Part shown: piece by piece, positions 53,298-61,979 of the stretch | Layout: each line of letters starts with the position of its first letter | Numbering within the stretch: the first letter of the stretch is position 1 | Assembly (NCBI RefSeq): GCF_040958095.1 | Contig: NC_091160.1 | Span: 39,738,730 to 39,802,729 of the forward strand | DNA: 64,000 nucleotides | Reading direction: 5' to 3' | Origin: Procambarus clarkii | Lineage: Eukaryota; Arthropoda; Malacostraca; Decapoda; Cambaridae | Program-made: the position numbers and the translations under genes | The notes under the pieces: model-generated | The model's database searches: none | What the model was told of the DNA's origin: nothing | What the model saw: only the letters and a program-made list of their open reading frames with translations

Positions 53298-54734
53298 TTA
53301 TGCAACACGCATGCCAAGTCTTCTAATCACTGAAACAAGTCTTTGTTTGTCGCTGAAGAGTTGTTGAAACAGAGACACCTGTCTGCGAAGAGTCAGGTTG
53401 TGTTCTCTCAGCTGGCGGGACTCCTCTGCGACCTCTGTCATCGAGATGGCTTCCACCGTACTCGGCTGCGAGATATTTTGTACTAGTTGTTTAATGGTTT
53501 GTTGCATTTGAACAGTATGGGGTAATTGGTTGGTCTGTTGAAGGTTGTTCTGTTGGTTAACCACGACGTTTTGGGGTGCTGGGTTGGTTTGTTGAAGGTG
53601 GTTCTGTTGGAGAACCACAATCTGGGGTGTTAAGCTGCTTTGTTGAATGTAGCCCTGTCGAGGAGCCACCACTATTTGGGGTATCGGAGTCCTCGGTTGT
53701 GGTGCCGCTACGTTCTGGATTGGCGTATTGCTCTGTTGAAGGAGAGACTGTACTTGGGCAACAGACCCCTGTGGGGATGGATTAGCCTGTTGAAGGAGAG
53801 ACTGTACTTGGGCAATAGACCCCTGTGGGGATGGATTAGCCTGTTGAAGGAGAGACTGTACTTGGGCAATAGATCCCTGTGGGGATGGATTAGCCTGTTG
53901 AAGGAGAGACTGTACTTGGGCCACAGACCTCTGTGGAGATGGATTGACCTGTTGAAGAGACTGTACTTGGGCCATAGACCCCTGTGGGGATGGATTAACC
54001 TGTTGAAGGAGAGACTGTACTTGGGCCACAGCTCCGTGTGAGGATGGATTGGCCTGTTGAAGGAGACCCTGTAAATGGGCCACAACCCCCTGGGGGGCTG
54101 GTCTCGCATGTTGAAGGAGACTCTGTAGATGGGCCATAATCCCTTGGGGGGTTGAACTGGGTTGTTGAAGGAGACCCTGTAATTGGGCCATAACCCCCGG
54201 GAAAGCTGGACTGTCCTGAAGCTGTGCCACAAGCACCTGGGGTGTTTGAGTGCTTCCTTCTTGTGGCTGGCTTGTCGAGATTAATTGGTGCATGTGGTTT
54301 TGAGGGATGAAGACCACAACAGTAGGGGTGTTCGTTGATCCACGGTTGCTCGACGTAACCTTGGCTTCCTCATTAGCGGCGTGTCGAGGTGGTAACGGTG
54401 CATCCTCTAGCTTGCTGACTTTTGGCTTGGGATATGTTTCATCACCTCGGAAGACTTGGTCCCTGGTGCGCTTGCGCGAGCCGCTGGAACCATTCAGTGT
54501 GTGGGCTGTTGATGTCTGTAGGTGCAGACTAGGATTTTGGAGAGTGTTATCAGGTAATCCACTGGGGAGACTCACCAGCGCCGGAGGCAGGTTCCTGGGC
54601 ATAGAGACGCTTGCGGCGAGGGTAGACACTCGAGAAAGGTCGCAAAGAATTGTGGCTCTTGGGCCATCTCGTCCGCTGCCGGGTACACGTACAAGGGAAC
54701 GTGCCAGGTACCCAGGAGTGTAAGGTGGAGCCAT
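53298..54734 (-). CDS. Gln-rich repeat protein with C-terminal leucine-zipper-like coiled coil
   Basis: Single-exon 478-aa frame. The ATG at 54734 has A at -3 and G at +4; the frame stays open 23 codons further upstream but with no ATG. Layout: 1-80 low-complexity Pro/Ser/Leu; 86-108 basic patch (SRKRTRDQ and PKPKVSK, a likely bipartite nuclear signal); 163-336 about nine units of 18 residues, type AQVQSLLQQANPSPQGS; 337-425 Gln/Val/Pro-rich; 434-473 coiled coil VAEESRQLREHNLTLRRQVS then LFQQLFSDKQRLVSVIRRL, with L442, N446, L449, V453, F456 and F460 in a/d heptad positions and an Asn at 'a' as in bZIP zippers. There is no canonical basic region directly before the zipper. Likely a nuclear, dimerising transcription-related protein; exact family not recognised. 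Neighbours are tandem repeats only. Confidence 0.75.
   Translation of the reverse strand: MAPPYTPGYLARSLVRVPGSGRDGPRATILCDLSRVSTLAASVSMPRNLPPALVSLPSGLPDNTLQNPSLHLQTSTAHTLNGSSGSRKRTRDQVFRGDETYPKPKVSKLEDAPLPPRHAANEEAKVTSSNRGSTNTPTVVVFIPQNHMHQLISTSQPQEGSTQTPQVLVAQLQDSPAFPGVMAQLQGLLQQPSSTPQGIMAHLQSLLQHARPAPQGVVAHLQGLLQQANPSSHGAVAQVQSLLQQVNPSPQGSMAQVQSLQQVNPSPQRSVAQVQSLLQQANPSPQGSIAQVQSLLQQANPSPQGSIAQVQSLLQQANPSPQGSVAQVQSLLQQSNTPIQNVAAPQPRTPIPQIVVAPRQGYIQQSSLTPQIVVLQQNHLQQTNPAPQNVVVNQQNNLQQTNQLPHTVQMQQTIKQLVQNISQPSTVEAISMTEVAEESRQLREHNLTLRRQVSLFQQLFSDKQRLVSVIRRLGMRVA
53740..54190 (-). repeat. 54-bp in-gene tandem repeat (18-aa unit)
   Basis: Repeats of 54 bp within the gene; four central units (53755-53925) are nearly identical ('ctgttgaaggagagactgta' + 'cttgggc'), outer units are diverged and one is shorter by one codon. 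Keeps frame throughout. Confidence 0.93.
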
Positions 54735-54878
54735 ACTGGGATGGTTATTATTTGCGTGAGGGCGGGGCTGGGGGGGGGGAAGCTGTGATAGAGATAAGCA
54801 CAACAGGTAATCGGCCTTTTAAATGATAACTTGGAGAGTGGAGCAAGCACTCTACGGTGGGTATTTGTGTGTCAAGAA

Positions 54879-54888
54879 GTATATATGC
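54879..54888 (-). promoter_or_regulatory. TATA box of the zipper-protein gene
   Basis: GCATATATAC on the minus strand, placing a start site near 54850-54858 and a 5' leader of about 120 nt before the ATG at 54734. The leader has no upstream ATG that I see before the main one. Inferred from position and motif. Confidence 0.5.
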
Positions 54889-55090
54889 GATAAAGGTATC
54901 TTTGACTGAAGAGTGAGTAACTCTGTTCGGCTGGCCAAGCAAACGTTTTGCAATTTGATGAAATCGTTCCAAGAACTACAGTGAGTACGATCCGTGGTGA
55001 GGGTGGAATCACCACTCGGAAAAGTCTTAGTGGTGAGATGGCAACAGAGCCGCTATACAGGAAATCCTTTAATGCGGAGGAGTAGAAATT

Positions 55091-55945
55091 GTAGGTCACC
55101 ACTTAGGAGATAACCCTAAACGGTATGGGTTGTGTGTGTCTGTCACCACTTAGGAAATAACCCTAAATGATGAGGGTTCTGGGTATGTGTGTCACCACTT
55201 AGGAAATAACCCTAAACGGTGTGAGTTCTGGGTATGTGTGTCACCACTTAGGAAATAACCCTAAACGGTGTGGGTTCTGGGTACGTGTGTCACCACTTAG
55301 GAAATAACCCTAAATGATGTGGGTTCTGGGTATGTGTGTCACCACTTAGGAAATAACCCTAAATGATGAGGGTTCTGGGTACGTGTGTCACCACTTAGGA
55401 AATAACCCTAAATGATGTGGGTTCTGGGTATGTGTGTCACCACTTAGGAAATAACCCTAAATGATGTGGGTTCTGGGTATGTGTGTCACCACTTAGGAAA
55501 TAACCCTAAATGATGTGGGTTCTGGGTATGTGTGTCACCACTTAGGAAATAACCCTAAATGATGTGGGTTCTGGGTATGTGTGTCACCACTTAGGAAATA
55601 ACCCTAAATGATGTGGGTTCTGGGTATGTGTGTCACCACTTAGGAAATAACCCTAAACGGTGTGGGTTCTGGGTACGTGTGTCACCACTTAGGAAATAAC
55701 CCTAAACGGTGTGGGTTCTGTGTGTGTCACCACTTAGGAAATAACCCTAAATGATGAGGGTTCTGTGTGAGTGTGTCACCACTTAGGAAATAACCCTAAA
55801 CGGTATGGGTTCTGTGTGTCACCGCTTAGGAAATAACCCTAAGCGGTGTGGGTTCTGTGTGTGTGTGTCACCAATTAGGAAATAACCCTAAATGATGTGG
55901 GTTCTGGATACCACCACTTAGGAAATAACCCTAAATGATGTTGTA
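55091..55945. repeat. 49-bp minisatellite built from a hairpin unit, about 17 copies
   Basis: Unit 'gtcaccacttaggaaataac' + 'cctaaatgatgtgggttctg' + 'ggtatgtgt'. Spacing 49 where regular. The 'ttagg..cctaa' part is an inverted repeat; one copy at 55821-55849 is a perfect 11-bp stem (CACCGCTTAGG / CCTAAGCGGTG) with a 7-nt loop. Confidence 0.95.
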
Positions 55946-56128
55946 GGTTTTTGTATATTTCGCCACTTTGAAAACAGCACTTTGTGGGTTGATTGGTACT
56001 CTACAAGTGGAATCTGTAGGGGGTGGGATGAGTGGGTGGAGGGGTCGGGGGTGACCTGAAAAGGGAGGGGGGTTATGGTGGATTGTAAGGGGGGAGGGGG
56101 TGGCTTTCTAGGTGAAAGTTTAGGGGGC
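55946..56128. other. G-rich spacer
   Basis: G-run rich (several G4-G6) between two arrays. No gene. Confidence 0.5.
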
Positions 56129-57155
56129 TGACTTCACCGCTGGGTATTGATGACCAGACTTCACCGCTGGGTATTGATGATCAGACTTCACCGCTGGGTA
56201 TTGATGACCAGACTTCACCGCTGGGTATTGATGACCAGACTTCACTGCTGGGTATTGATGACCAGACTTCACTGCTGGGTATTGATGACCAGACTTCACC
56301 ACTGGGTATTGATGACCAGACTTCACAGCTGGGTATTGGTGACCAGACTTCACCGCTGGGTATTGATGACCAGACTTCACCGCTGGGTATTGATGACCAG
56401 ACTTCACCGCTGGGTATTGATGACCAGACTTCACCGCTGGGTATTGATGACCAGACTTCACCGCTGGGTATTGATGACCAGACTTCACCGCTGGGTATTG
56501 ATGACCAGACTTCACAGCTGGGTATTGATGACCAGACTTCACCGCTGGGTATTGATGACCAGACTTCACAGCTGGGTATTGATGACCAGACTTCACCGCT
56601 GGGTATTGATGACCAGACTTCACCGCTGGGTATTGATGACCAGACTTCACCGCTGGGTATTGATGACCAGACTTCACCGCTGGGTATTGGTGACCAGACT
56701 TCACCGCTGGGTATTGATGACCAGACTTCACCGCTGGGTATTGATGATCAGACTTCACCGCTGGGTATTGGTGACCAGACTTCACCGCTGGGTATTGATG
56801 ACCAGACTTCACCGCTGGGTATTGATGACCAGACTTCACCGCTGGGTATTGATGACCAGACTTCACCGCTGGGCATTGATGACCAGACTTCACCGCTGGG
56901 TATTGATGACCAGACTTCACCGCTGGGTATTGATGACCAGACTTCACCGCTGGGTATTGATGACCAGACTTCACCGCTGGGTATTGGTGACCAGACTTCA
57001 CCGCTGGGTATTGATGACCAGACTTCACCGCTGGGTATTGATGACCAGACTTCACCGCTGGGTATTGATGACCAGACTTCACCGCTGGGTATTGATGACC
57101 AGACTTCACCGCTGGGTATTGGTGACCAGACTTCACCGCTGGGTATTGATGACGT
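56129..57155. repeat. 27-bp minisatellite, about 38 copies
   Basis: Unit 'ctgggtattgatgaccagac' + 'ttcaccg'. Very homogeneous; variants are ccg/cag/ctg/cca and gatga/ggtga. Open in two frames (SGHQYPAVK and LHRWVLMTR repeats) because the period is a multiple of three; no flanking coding sequence. Confidence 0.97.
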
Positions 57156-57302
57156 CAGAGTAAACGTGTTGATCCTAAAATAAAATAAATATACTGCATT
57201 AGACTACACATAAACATCGTACAAAATTATTGGTTATAATACAACTATAAATGTAAATATTATATTATATATATTTATATATATATTATATATATATATA
57301 AT

Positions 57303-57500
57303 TTTGTTCTTGACTCAAAATCGGGAATTCCAGGTTCGAATCCCGTCCGGGACAGTAATGGTTGAGGGCATTTCCTATCACCTAATGCACTTATTCACCT
57401 AGCAGTAAAATAGCTACCCAGGATAGGGGGGGTCAGTAGTTCAACCTTGGGGAGGGGGGGGGGGGTGGTTACCTCGATATAAGCCTAACATGTATAAGAT
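57303..57500 (+). mobile_element. tRNA-derived SINE, family S1
   Basis: 'ccaggttcgaatcccgtccg' (B box), 'ggacagtaatggttgagggc', 'cacctagcagtaaaatagct', G12-like run and tail 'cgatataagcctaacatgta' followed by 'taagataagata'. Preceded by (TA)n 57262-57302. Confidence 0.88.
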
Positions 57501-57735
57501 AAGATAAGCATGTATAAGATAAGATAAGATTAGATGTCTATATAGGTAAAGCTACATACATTGAAAGTGAGTTACAGGTGAGTACAAACATATTGTTAGA
57601 TTAATAGAGCTAGTACATACAATGTATATATATATATACAGCTGGTTGCCTAGCTGTCCCCCGCGACACAATTATAGTTCTTATTAATTATACTGTATCT
57701 GAGTTTACCAGAGAGCTAACACTAGGGGCTTTGGT
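57501..57735. other. Tail fragments of retroposons
   Basis: 57585-57625 ('tagagctagtacatacaatg') is the same phrase as in the tail at 47650; 57698-57735 ('gagtttaccagagagctaac') matches the end of CR1 family C at 15813-15840. Confidence 0.5.
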
Positions 57736-57954
57736 TTAATTCAATATAAGAAGCCTATTAAATTATGAAAATTCATTTATTATTTGTTTGCATTTCACTA
57801 CTGGCCATTGACCTTAATAAATATACTGTACATATATAGCCTACAATAACGAGCGTGAAGATGACCAAATAGTTTTCTTGGGAACATACAGTTTAGGGAA
57901 ATGGTGTGGCAATCATAGTGTTCAATGACTCGTTGTCTGTGACGAGGAGCGAGC

Positions 57955-58390
57955 CATGGGAGGGAGATGGTGAGGGGGAGGAAACGGTGGGGGGAGATGG
58001 TGGGGGGGGAAGACGGTGGGGGGAGATGGTGAGGGGGAGGAAACGGTGAGGGGGAGGAAACGGTGAGGGGAGATGGTGAGGGGGAGGAAACGGTGAGGGG
58101 AGATGGTGAGGGGGAGGAGATGGTGGGGGGGGGGAAGACGGAGGGGGGGGGAAGACGGAGGGGGGGGGGGGAAGACGGTGGGGGGGGAGGAGACGGAGGG
58201 GGGAGGGGGAGGAGACGGAGGGGGGAGGGGGAGGAGACGGAGGGGGAGGGGGAGGAGAAGGTGGAGGGAGGGGGAGGAGACGGTGGAGGGGGGGGGGAAG
58301 ACGGTGGGGGGGAGGAAACGGTGGGGGGGGAGGAGATGGTGGGGGGGAGGAGGGGAAGGATTGGGGGGGGAGGAGACGGGGGGGGGGGTA
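57955..58390. repeat. G/A-only tract with 18-20-bp repeats
   Basis: Over 430 bp of almost pure purine on the plus strand: 'gatggtgagggggaggaaac' and 'gaagacggagggggg' type units, dozens of G3-G10 runs. Predicted to form G-quadruplexes or triplex DNA. Pro/Ser-rich frames on the minus strand are artefacts. Confidence 0.93.
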
Positions 58391-58545
58391 GGAGACAAAG
58401 AAGGGAGATAGACAAAGGAATGGAGGGGAGAGACAAAGGAATGGAGGGGAGAGACAAAGGAATGGAGGGGAGAGACAAAGGAATGGAGGGGAGAGACAAA
58501 GGAATGGAGGGGAGACAAAGGAATGGAGGGGAGAGACTAAGGAAC
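58391..58545. repeat. 21-bp tandem repeat, about 7 copies
   Basis: Unit 'agacaaaggaatggagggga' + 'g', almost identical copies, continuing the purine-rich tract to about 58620. Confidence 0.95.
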
Positions 58546-58681
58546 GAAGGAGAGGAATGAGACGGAGGGGGAAGAGACAATTAGAGATGGAAGGGGAAGA
58601 CACATAAGGGAGAGATGGACGAGGGAAGGGAGAAACAAACTGGGAAGGAGAAATCAGTGAGAGTAGTTAATTCTAACATAC

Positions 58682-58832
58682 TTTTGAGAGTGGCCGTAGA
58701 TTCCCAAGTATAAGCAGGTATACTGACTCGTCGAGACACGACAGTATACGTAGACCAAAACGTTTCGTATTCTCCAAATTCACAATTCACTTCACTCGCC
58801 GCACCCTCTGAGTAACCCATAACGCTACACTG
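58682..58832 (-). CDS. Possible first exon with TATA promoter
   Basis: Minus strand: TATATAAAAG at 58863-58854, then ATG at 58820 and 46 open codons MGYSEGAASEVNCEFGEYET-FWSTYTVVSRRVSIPAYTW-ESTATLK, ending at a consensus 5' splice site (AAAA/GTATGT, donor at 58681). The block 58680-58960 is GC-balanced and free of repeats, unlike both sides. The implied 5' leader is only about 10 nt, which is short. The peptide is not recognised and no downstream exon was found. Confidence 0.33.
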
Positions 58833-58853
58833 TCCGTCCGGCCAGGACGCGCT

Positions 58854-58863
58854 CTTTTATATA
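58854..58863 (-). promoter_or_regulatory. TATA box
   Basis: TATATAAAAG on the minus strand inside a GC-rich stretch (58840-58980), 34 bp before the ATG at 58820. Confidence 0.4.
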
Positions 58864-59430
58864 CCGGGGCGGTCGGGTCCCACCCGGGTGGTAAACGATA
58901 CGTATGCGGACGACCAACGTGGCTGCCATCACCGCCCTCTCGCGGCTGGCTATGTTATCATATACGCGTTTATAGACTGACGCGCAAAACGTTTCTTTCC
59001 TACATGCGAGAGGCGGTTGCGTTAAGAACACCCAAGTACCTAATTGTACTCGCCTAATTATGCTTGCGGGGGTTGAGCTCTGGCTCTTTGGTCCCGCCTC
59101 TCAACCGTCAATCAACAGTTTTTTTTTTGGAGTAAAGAGGAAGGAGAGGCATAGGTGAAGGGAAGTGTAGAAGTGGGGTATGGGTACAGTGAGAGGTATG
59201 AAAGCAGGCGGGCTGTCCGCCTTGCTGACACGATGTGTGGGTGTTGGCAGCTAAGCTAAGCTGGCTCCCTCTTGTCAGGGAGCTGTGAGTGTGTCAGAGG
59301 TTCTTCACATGTGTTTCACCATATATGGATGTCTATAGATGAACAATGTGTAGCATTCATATATACACACTTCGATGCTTCCACACATGTTGTTTTGTTT
59401 AAGGCTCTGTATTTTATTATTATTATTTAT
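58864..59430. other. Upstream flank, CR1 family B tail fragment
   Basis: 59033-59115 on the minus strand matches the last part of LINE family B ('gattgacggttgagaggcgg' + 'gaccaaagagccagagctca' and 'ttaggcgagtacaattagg'), a short 3' fragment. The rest shows no gene. Confidence 0.7.
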
Positions 59431-59437
59431 CGAGTTG

Positions 59438-59484
59438 TTCATACATACATATACTCACACATACATATACATACATATACTCAC

Positions 59485-59571
<87 letters not shown>

Positions 59572-59655
59572 CATATACACACACACACATACATATATAT
59601 ACATACATACATACACACACACATACATACATACATATACACCTACATACACACA
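59438..59655. repeat. (CATA)n/(TA)n/(CA)n compound microsatellite
   Basis: (TA) run of about 37 units at 59493-59567, flanked by 'acatacat' and 'cacaca' units. Confidence 0.97.
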
Positions 59656-59686
59656 TACATACTCAATATTTCAATTTGAGCAACTG

Positions 59687-59729
59687 TTGTGGGCCTCCCG
59701 ACTTCCTGAGGAAGTCGGGAGGCCCACAA
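59687..59729. repeat. 43-bp near-perfect palindrome
   Basis: Two exactly complementary 21-bp arms (TTGTGGGCCTCCCGACTTCC-T) around a single G. Directly follows the TA-rich array. Confidence 0.95.
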
Positions 59730-60061
59730 GTTTAAATAGGCTTGTTTAGACTTGTTTAACAGGCTTGTTTAAACCATAAAGGAGAGAACCGAGGAATGTA
59801 AGGTTCCAGGGTAGGGTACAATTAACAGGACGTGGTCTAGGGAGAGGCAGGGACGGGACGGGGTCATGAAATGGACGTGATGTTTAGGAATAGCACGGGA
59901 GGGTGGGAGTCCCGGAAGCCGGTTATAAACACAAAGGGGAATGAATGAGAAACTTGTTGGTCTTGTGAGGCCAGAACGTTTGCAGTGCATACTGTCCGGG
60001 TAGGGGAAGACGTCTGAGTTCAGTTCTAAGGTTAGACATATATGAATGAGTTAAGCACATA
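59730..60061. other. Non-coding DNA
   Basis: Short repeats of 'aggcttgtttaa' at 59736-59775. Nothing else. Confidence 0.45.
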
Positions 60062-60310
60062 AGAACATAATAATGAAGGTAACTGCAGGAGGCCTATTGG
60101 TCCATACGAGACAGCTCCTATTTATTTCCACTCACACACCCAGGAAGCAGCCGGTAGCAGCTGTCTTAACTCCCAGGTACCTATTTACTGTTAGATAACA
60201 GGGGCATCAGGGTGAAAGAAACTGCCCATTTGTTTCAGCTATCGCCGGGAATCGAACCCGGACCCTTGGATTACGAGTCGCTGTCCACCCAGCCACAGGC
60301 CCCAGGTGTG
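60062..60310 (-). mobile_element. tRNA-derived SINE, S2-like head with a different tail
   Basis: Minus strand: 'ggtccgggttcgattcccgg' (B-box region), 'caccctgatgcccctgttat', 'gtaaataggtacctgggag', 'gctgctaccggctgcttcct' as in S2, but then a different end ('ctcgtatggaccaatagg', 'ttattatgttcttatgtgc') instead of the LINE-L-type tail. Confidence 0.75.
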
Positions 60311-60484
60311 TGTGTCGAGACGGAAACATACGTACATCAGTGGAAGCGCTTGAGTGAGTATCCGTGGTGACACTACCGTGTTGTGAGTATGTGTTGGTAC
60401 ACGTGGTGTACCCGTGATATACACGTGACAAGGGTAGTACTTACCTATGACTGATAACGGGGACCTGAGGTTGTGAATGTGCAT

Positions 60485-60935
60485 GTGCCTTACACAGCCT
60501 AGTACTTAGGGAATATTATACTCACCTTATACAGCTTAGTACCTGGGGAATATTTAGCATTCTCAGCTTATAGAATGTTGGGGGAATATTTACCATGTAC
60601 AGTTTATAATATCTAGGGAATATTCACCTTGTACAGCCTAGTACTTAGGGAATATTTACCATGTACAGTTTATAGTATCTAGGGAATACTCACCTTGTAC
60701 AGCCTAGTACTTAGGGAATATTTACCATGTACAGTTTATAGTATCTAGGGAATACTCACCTTGTACAACCTAGTACTTAGGGAATATTTACCATGTACAG
60801 CTTAGTATCTTAGGAATATGTACTCTGTACAGCTTATTACCTATGAGTAATATTCACTTTGTACAGCCTAGAACTTGGGGAATGTTTACCCCCGTACAGC
60901 CTAGTAATATTTACCTTGTACAGCCAATTATTAGC
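60485..60935. repeat. ~65-bp (dimeric 33-bp) tandem repeat
   Basis: Alternating half-units 'cttagggaatatttaccatg' + 'tacagtttatagtat' and 'ctagggaatactcaccttgt' + 'acagcctagta'. About seven dimers, edges degenerate. Confidence 0.9.
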
Positions 60936-61770
60936 CATGTTCCTAGAAGTATTATTCATATTAGCTTTAGTATTTCAGCAATAAAATGTTTGTCAATGGA
61001 TATAAATGTTAATATTACCCTTAATACTGTTAATAATATAATGTACCGTTTCATAGCTGAAGTTTGACTGTCCGATAAGACCCTCCGCTGGTACGAGTTT
61101 GAGACGCGTCTAGTACTATCACTGATACGATACCACATTGTGTCCTCGTAGAGCTGGGTAAACCCGTTGGCCAGCTACAAGAAGTTCTTGTATTATACAG
61201 GAAAAATATCATAAATATCATATTTACATATTTTTACATATAATTCGCAGTAAAACAATTTTTCATATCACCTCGTGCATGACTAGCCTAGCACAAAACA
61301 AAATGTAATCAGAGAGTAAAATAATCATTGTATTCTTAATTTTCTTGTTTTTCATATTTTTATTAATACATGGGGTACATCTGCATTTGTTCAGCTGCCC
61401 TAGACTATATGAAGTGGAGTACAGTGTGTCAAAAAAGCTAACTACATGATGCTAAAAAATCCCCATCACAAAGGATGGTTAGACATACAGAGGCATGTGA
61501 TAGGCTGTCTGCACTGGCCGTTATTCAATCGTCACTACAGAAAATAGGAAAAAAAGGAACTGCAACCTGTTTACCCGCTGTGAGGCAGCTCCTGTTTACA
61601 AAGTGTGCGTTATCGCTACCATATTAGTCTATAAACTTTTAACAAGATTACATTTTTTTAATTAAAAGCTGAGTATGTCTCTTGATCCAGGGCATATGAG
61701 GTTTACGAAGGATTTAACGTGACCCGTCCTCTTGAATAGTATATCGTATTTTGACGTATAAATCCCCTGA
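60936..61770. other. Non-coding DNA
   Basis: AT-rich, nothing recognised. Confidence 0.4.
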
Positions 61771-61777
61771 AGTCAAA

Positions 61778-61905
61778 AACTAATGTACTAAAAAGCATAG
61801 CGGCTCACAAAACTGACGTGATATCTCGTTTTCTATTCTTGGGTCTTCGGTTAGGTAAGGTTCGGCAATTTAGTACATCAGTTTAGTGACGTTGTGAGAT
61901 ATCGT
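61778..61905. repeat. Imperfect inverted repeat
   Basis: AAACTAATGTACTAAA at 61780 and TTTAGTACATCAGTTT at 61869 are complementary except for one base, with 'gatatctcg' also mirrored inside. Possible terminus of a small DNA element. Confidence 0.5.
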
Positions 61906-61979
61906 GAGGACGGAGCTGCGTGACGATAGTGCGTATGATGATGTGGTGCCGGATATAACATCCTGTGTTTACCATCACC

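Noticed and set aside
55095-55940. Telomeric TTAGG repeats
   Set aside because: TTAGG occurs once per 49-bp unit as part of a hairpin arm, not in tandem.
55091-55945. CRISPR-like array
   Set aside because: Units are contiguous with no unique spacers, in a eukaryotic context; it is a minisatellite.
56120-57163. 338-codon frames on both strands (SGHQYPAVK and LHRWVLMTR repeats)
   Set aside because: Same cause: a 27-bp minisatellite.
57798-58603. Proline/serine-rich frames up to 260 codons on the minus strand
   Set aside because: Product of the purine tract; no gene-like ends.
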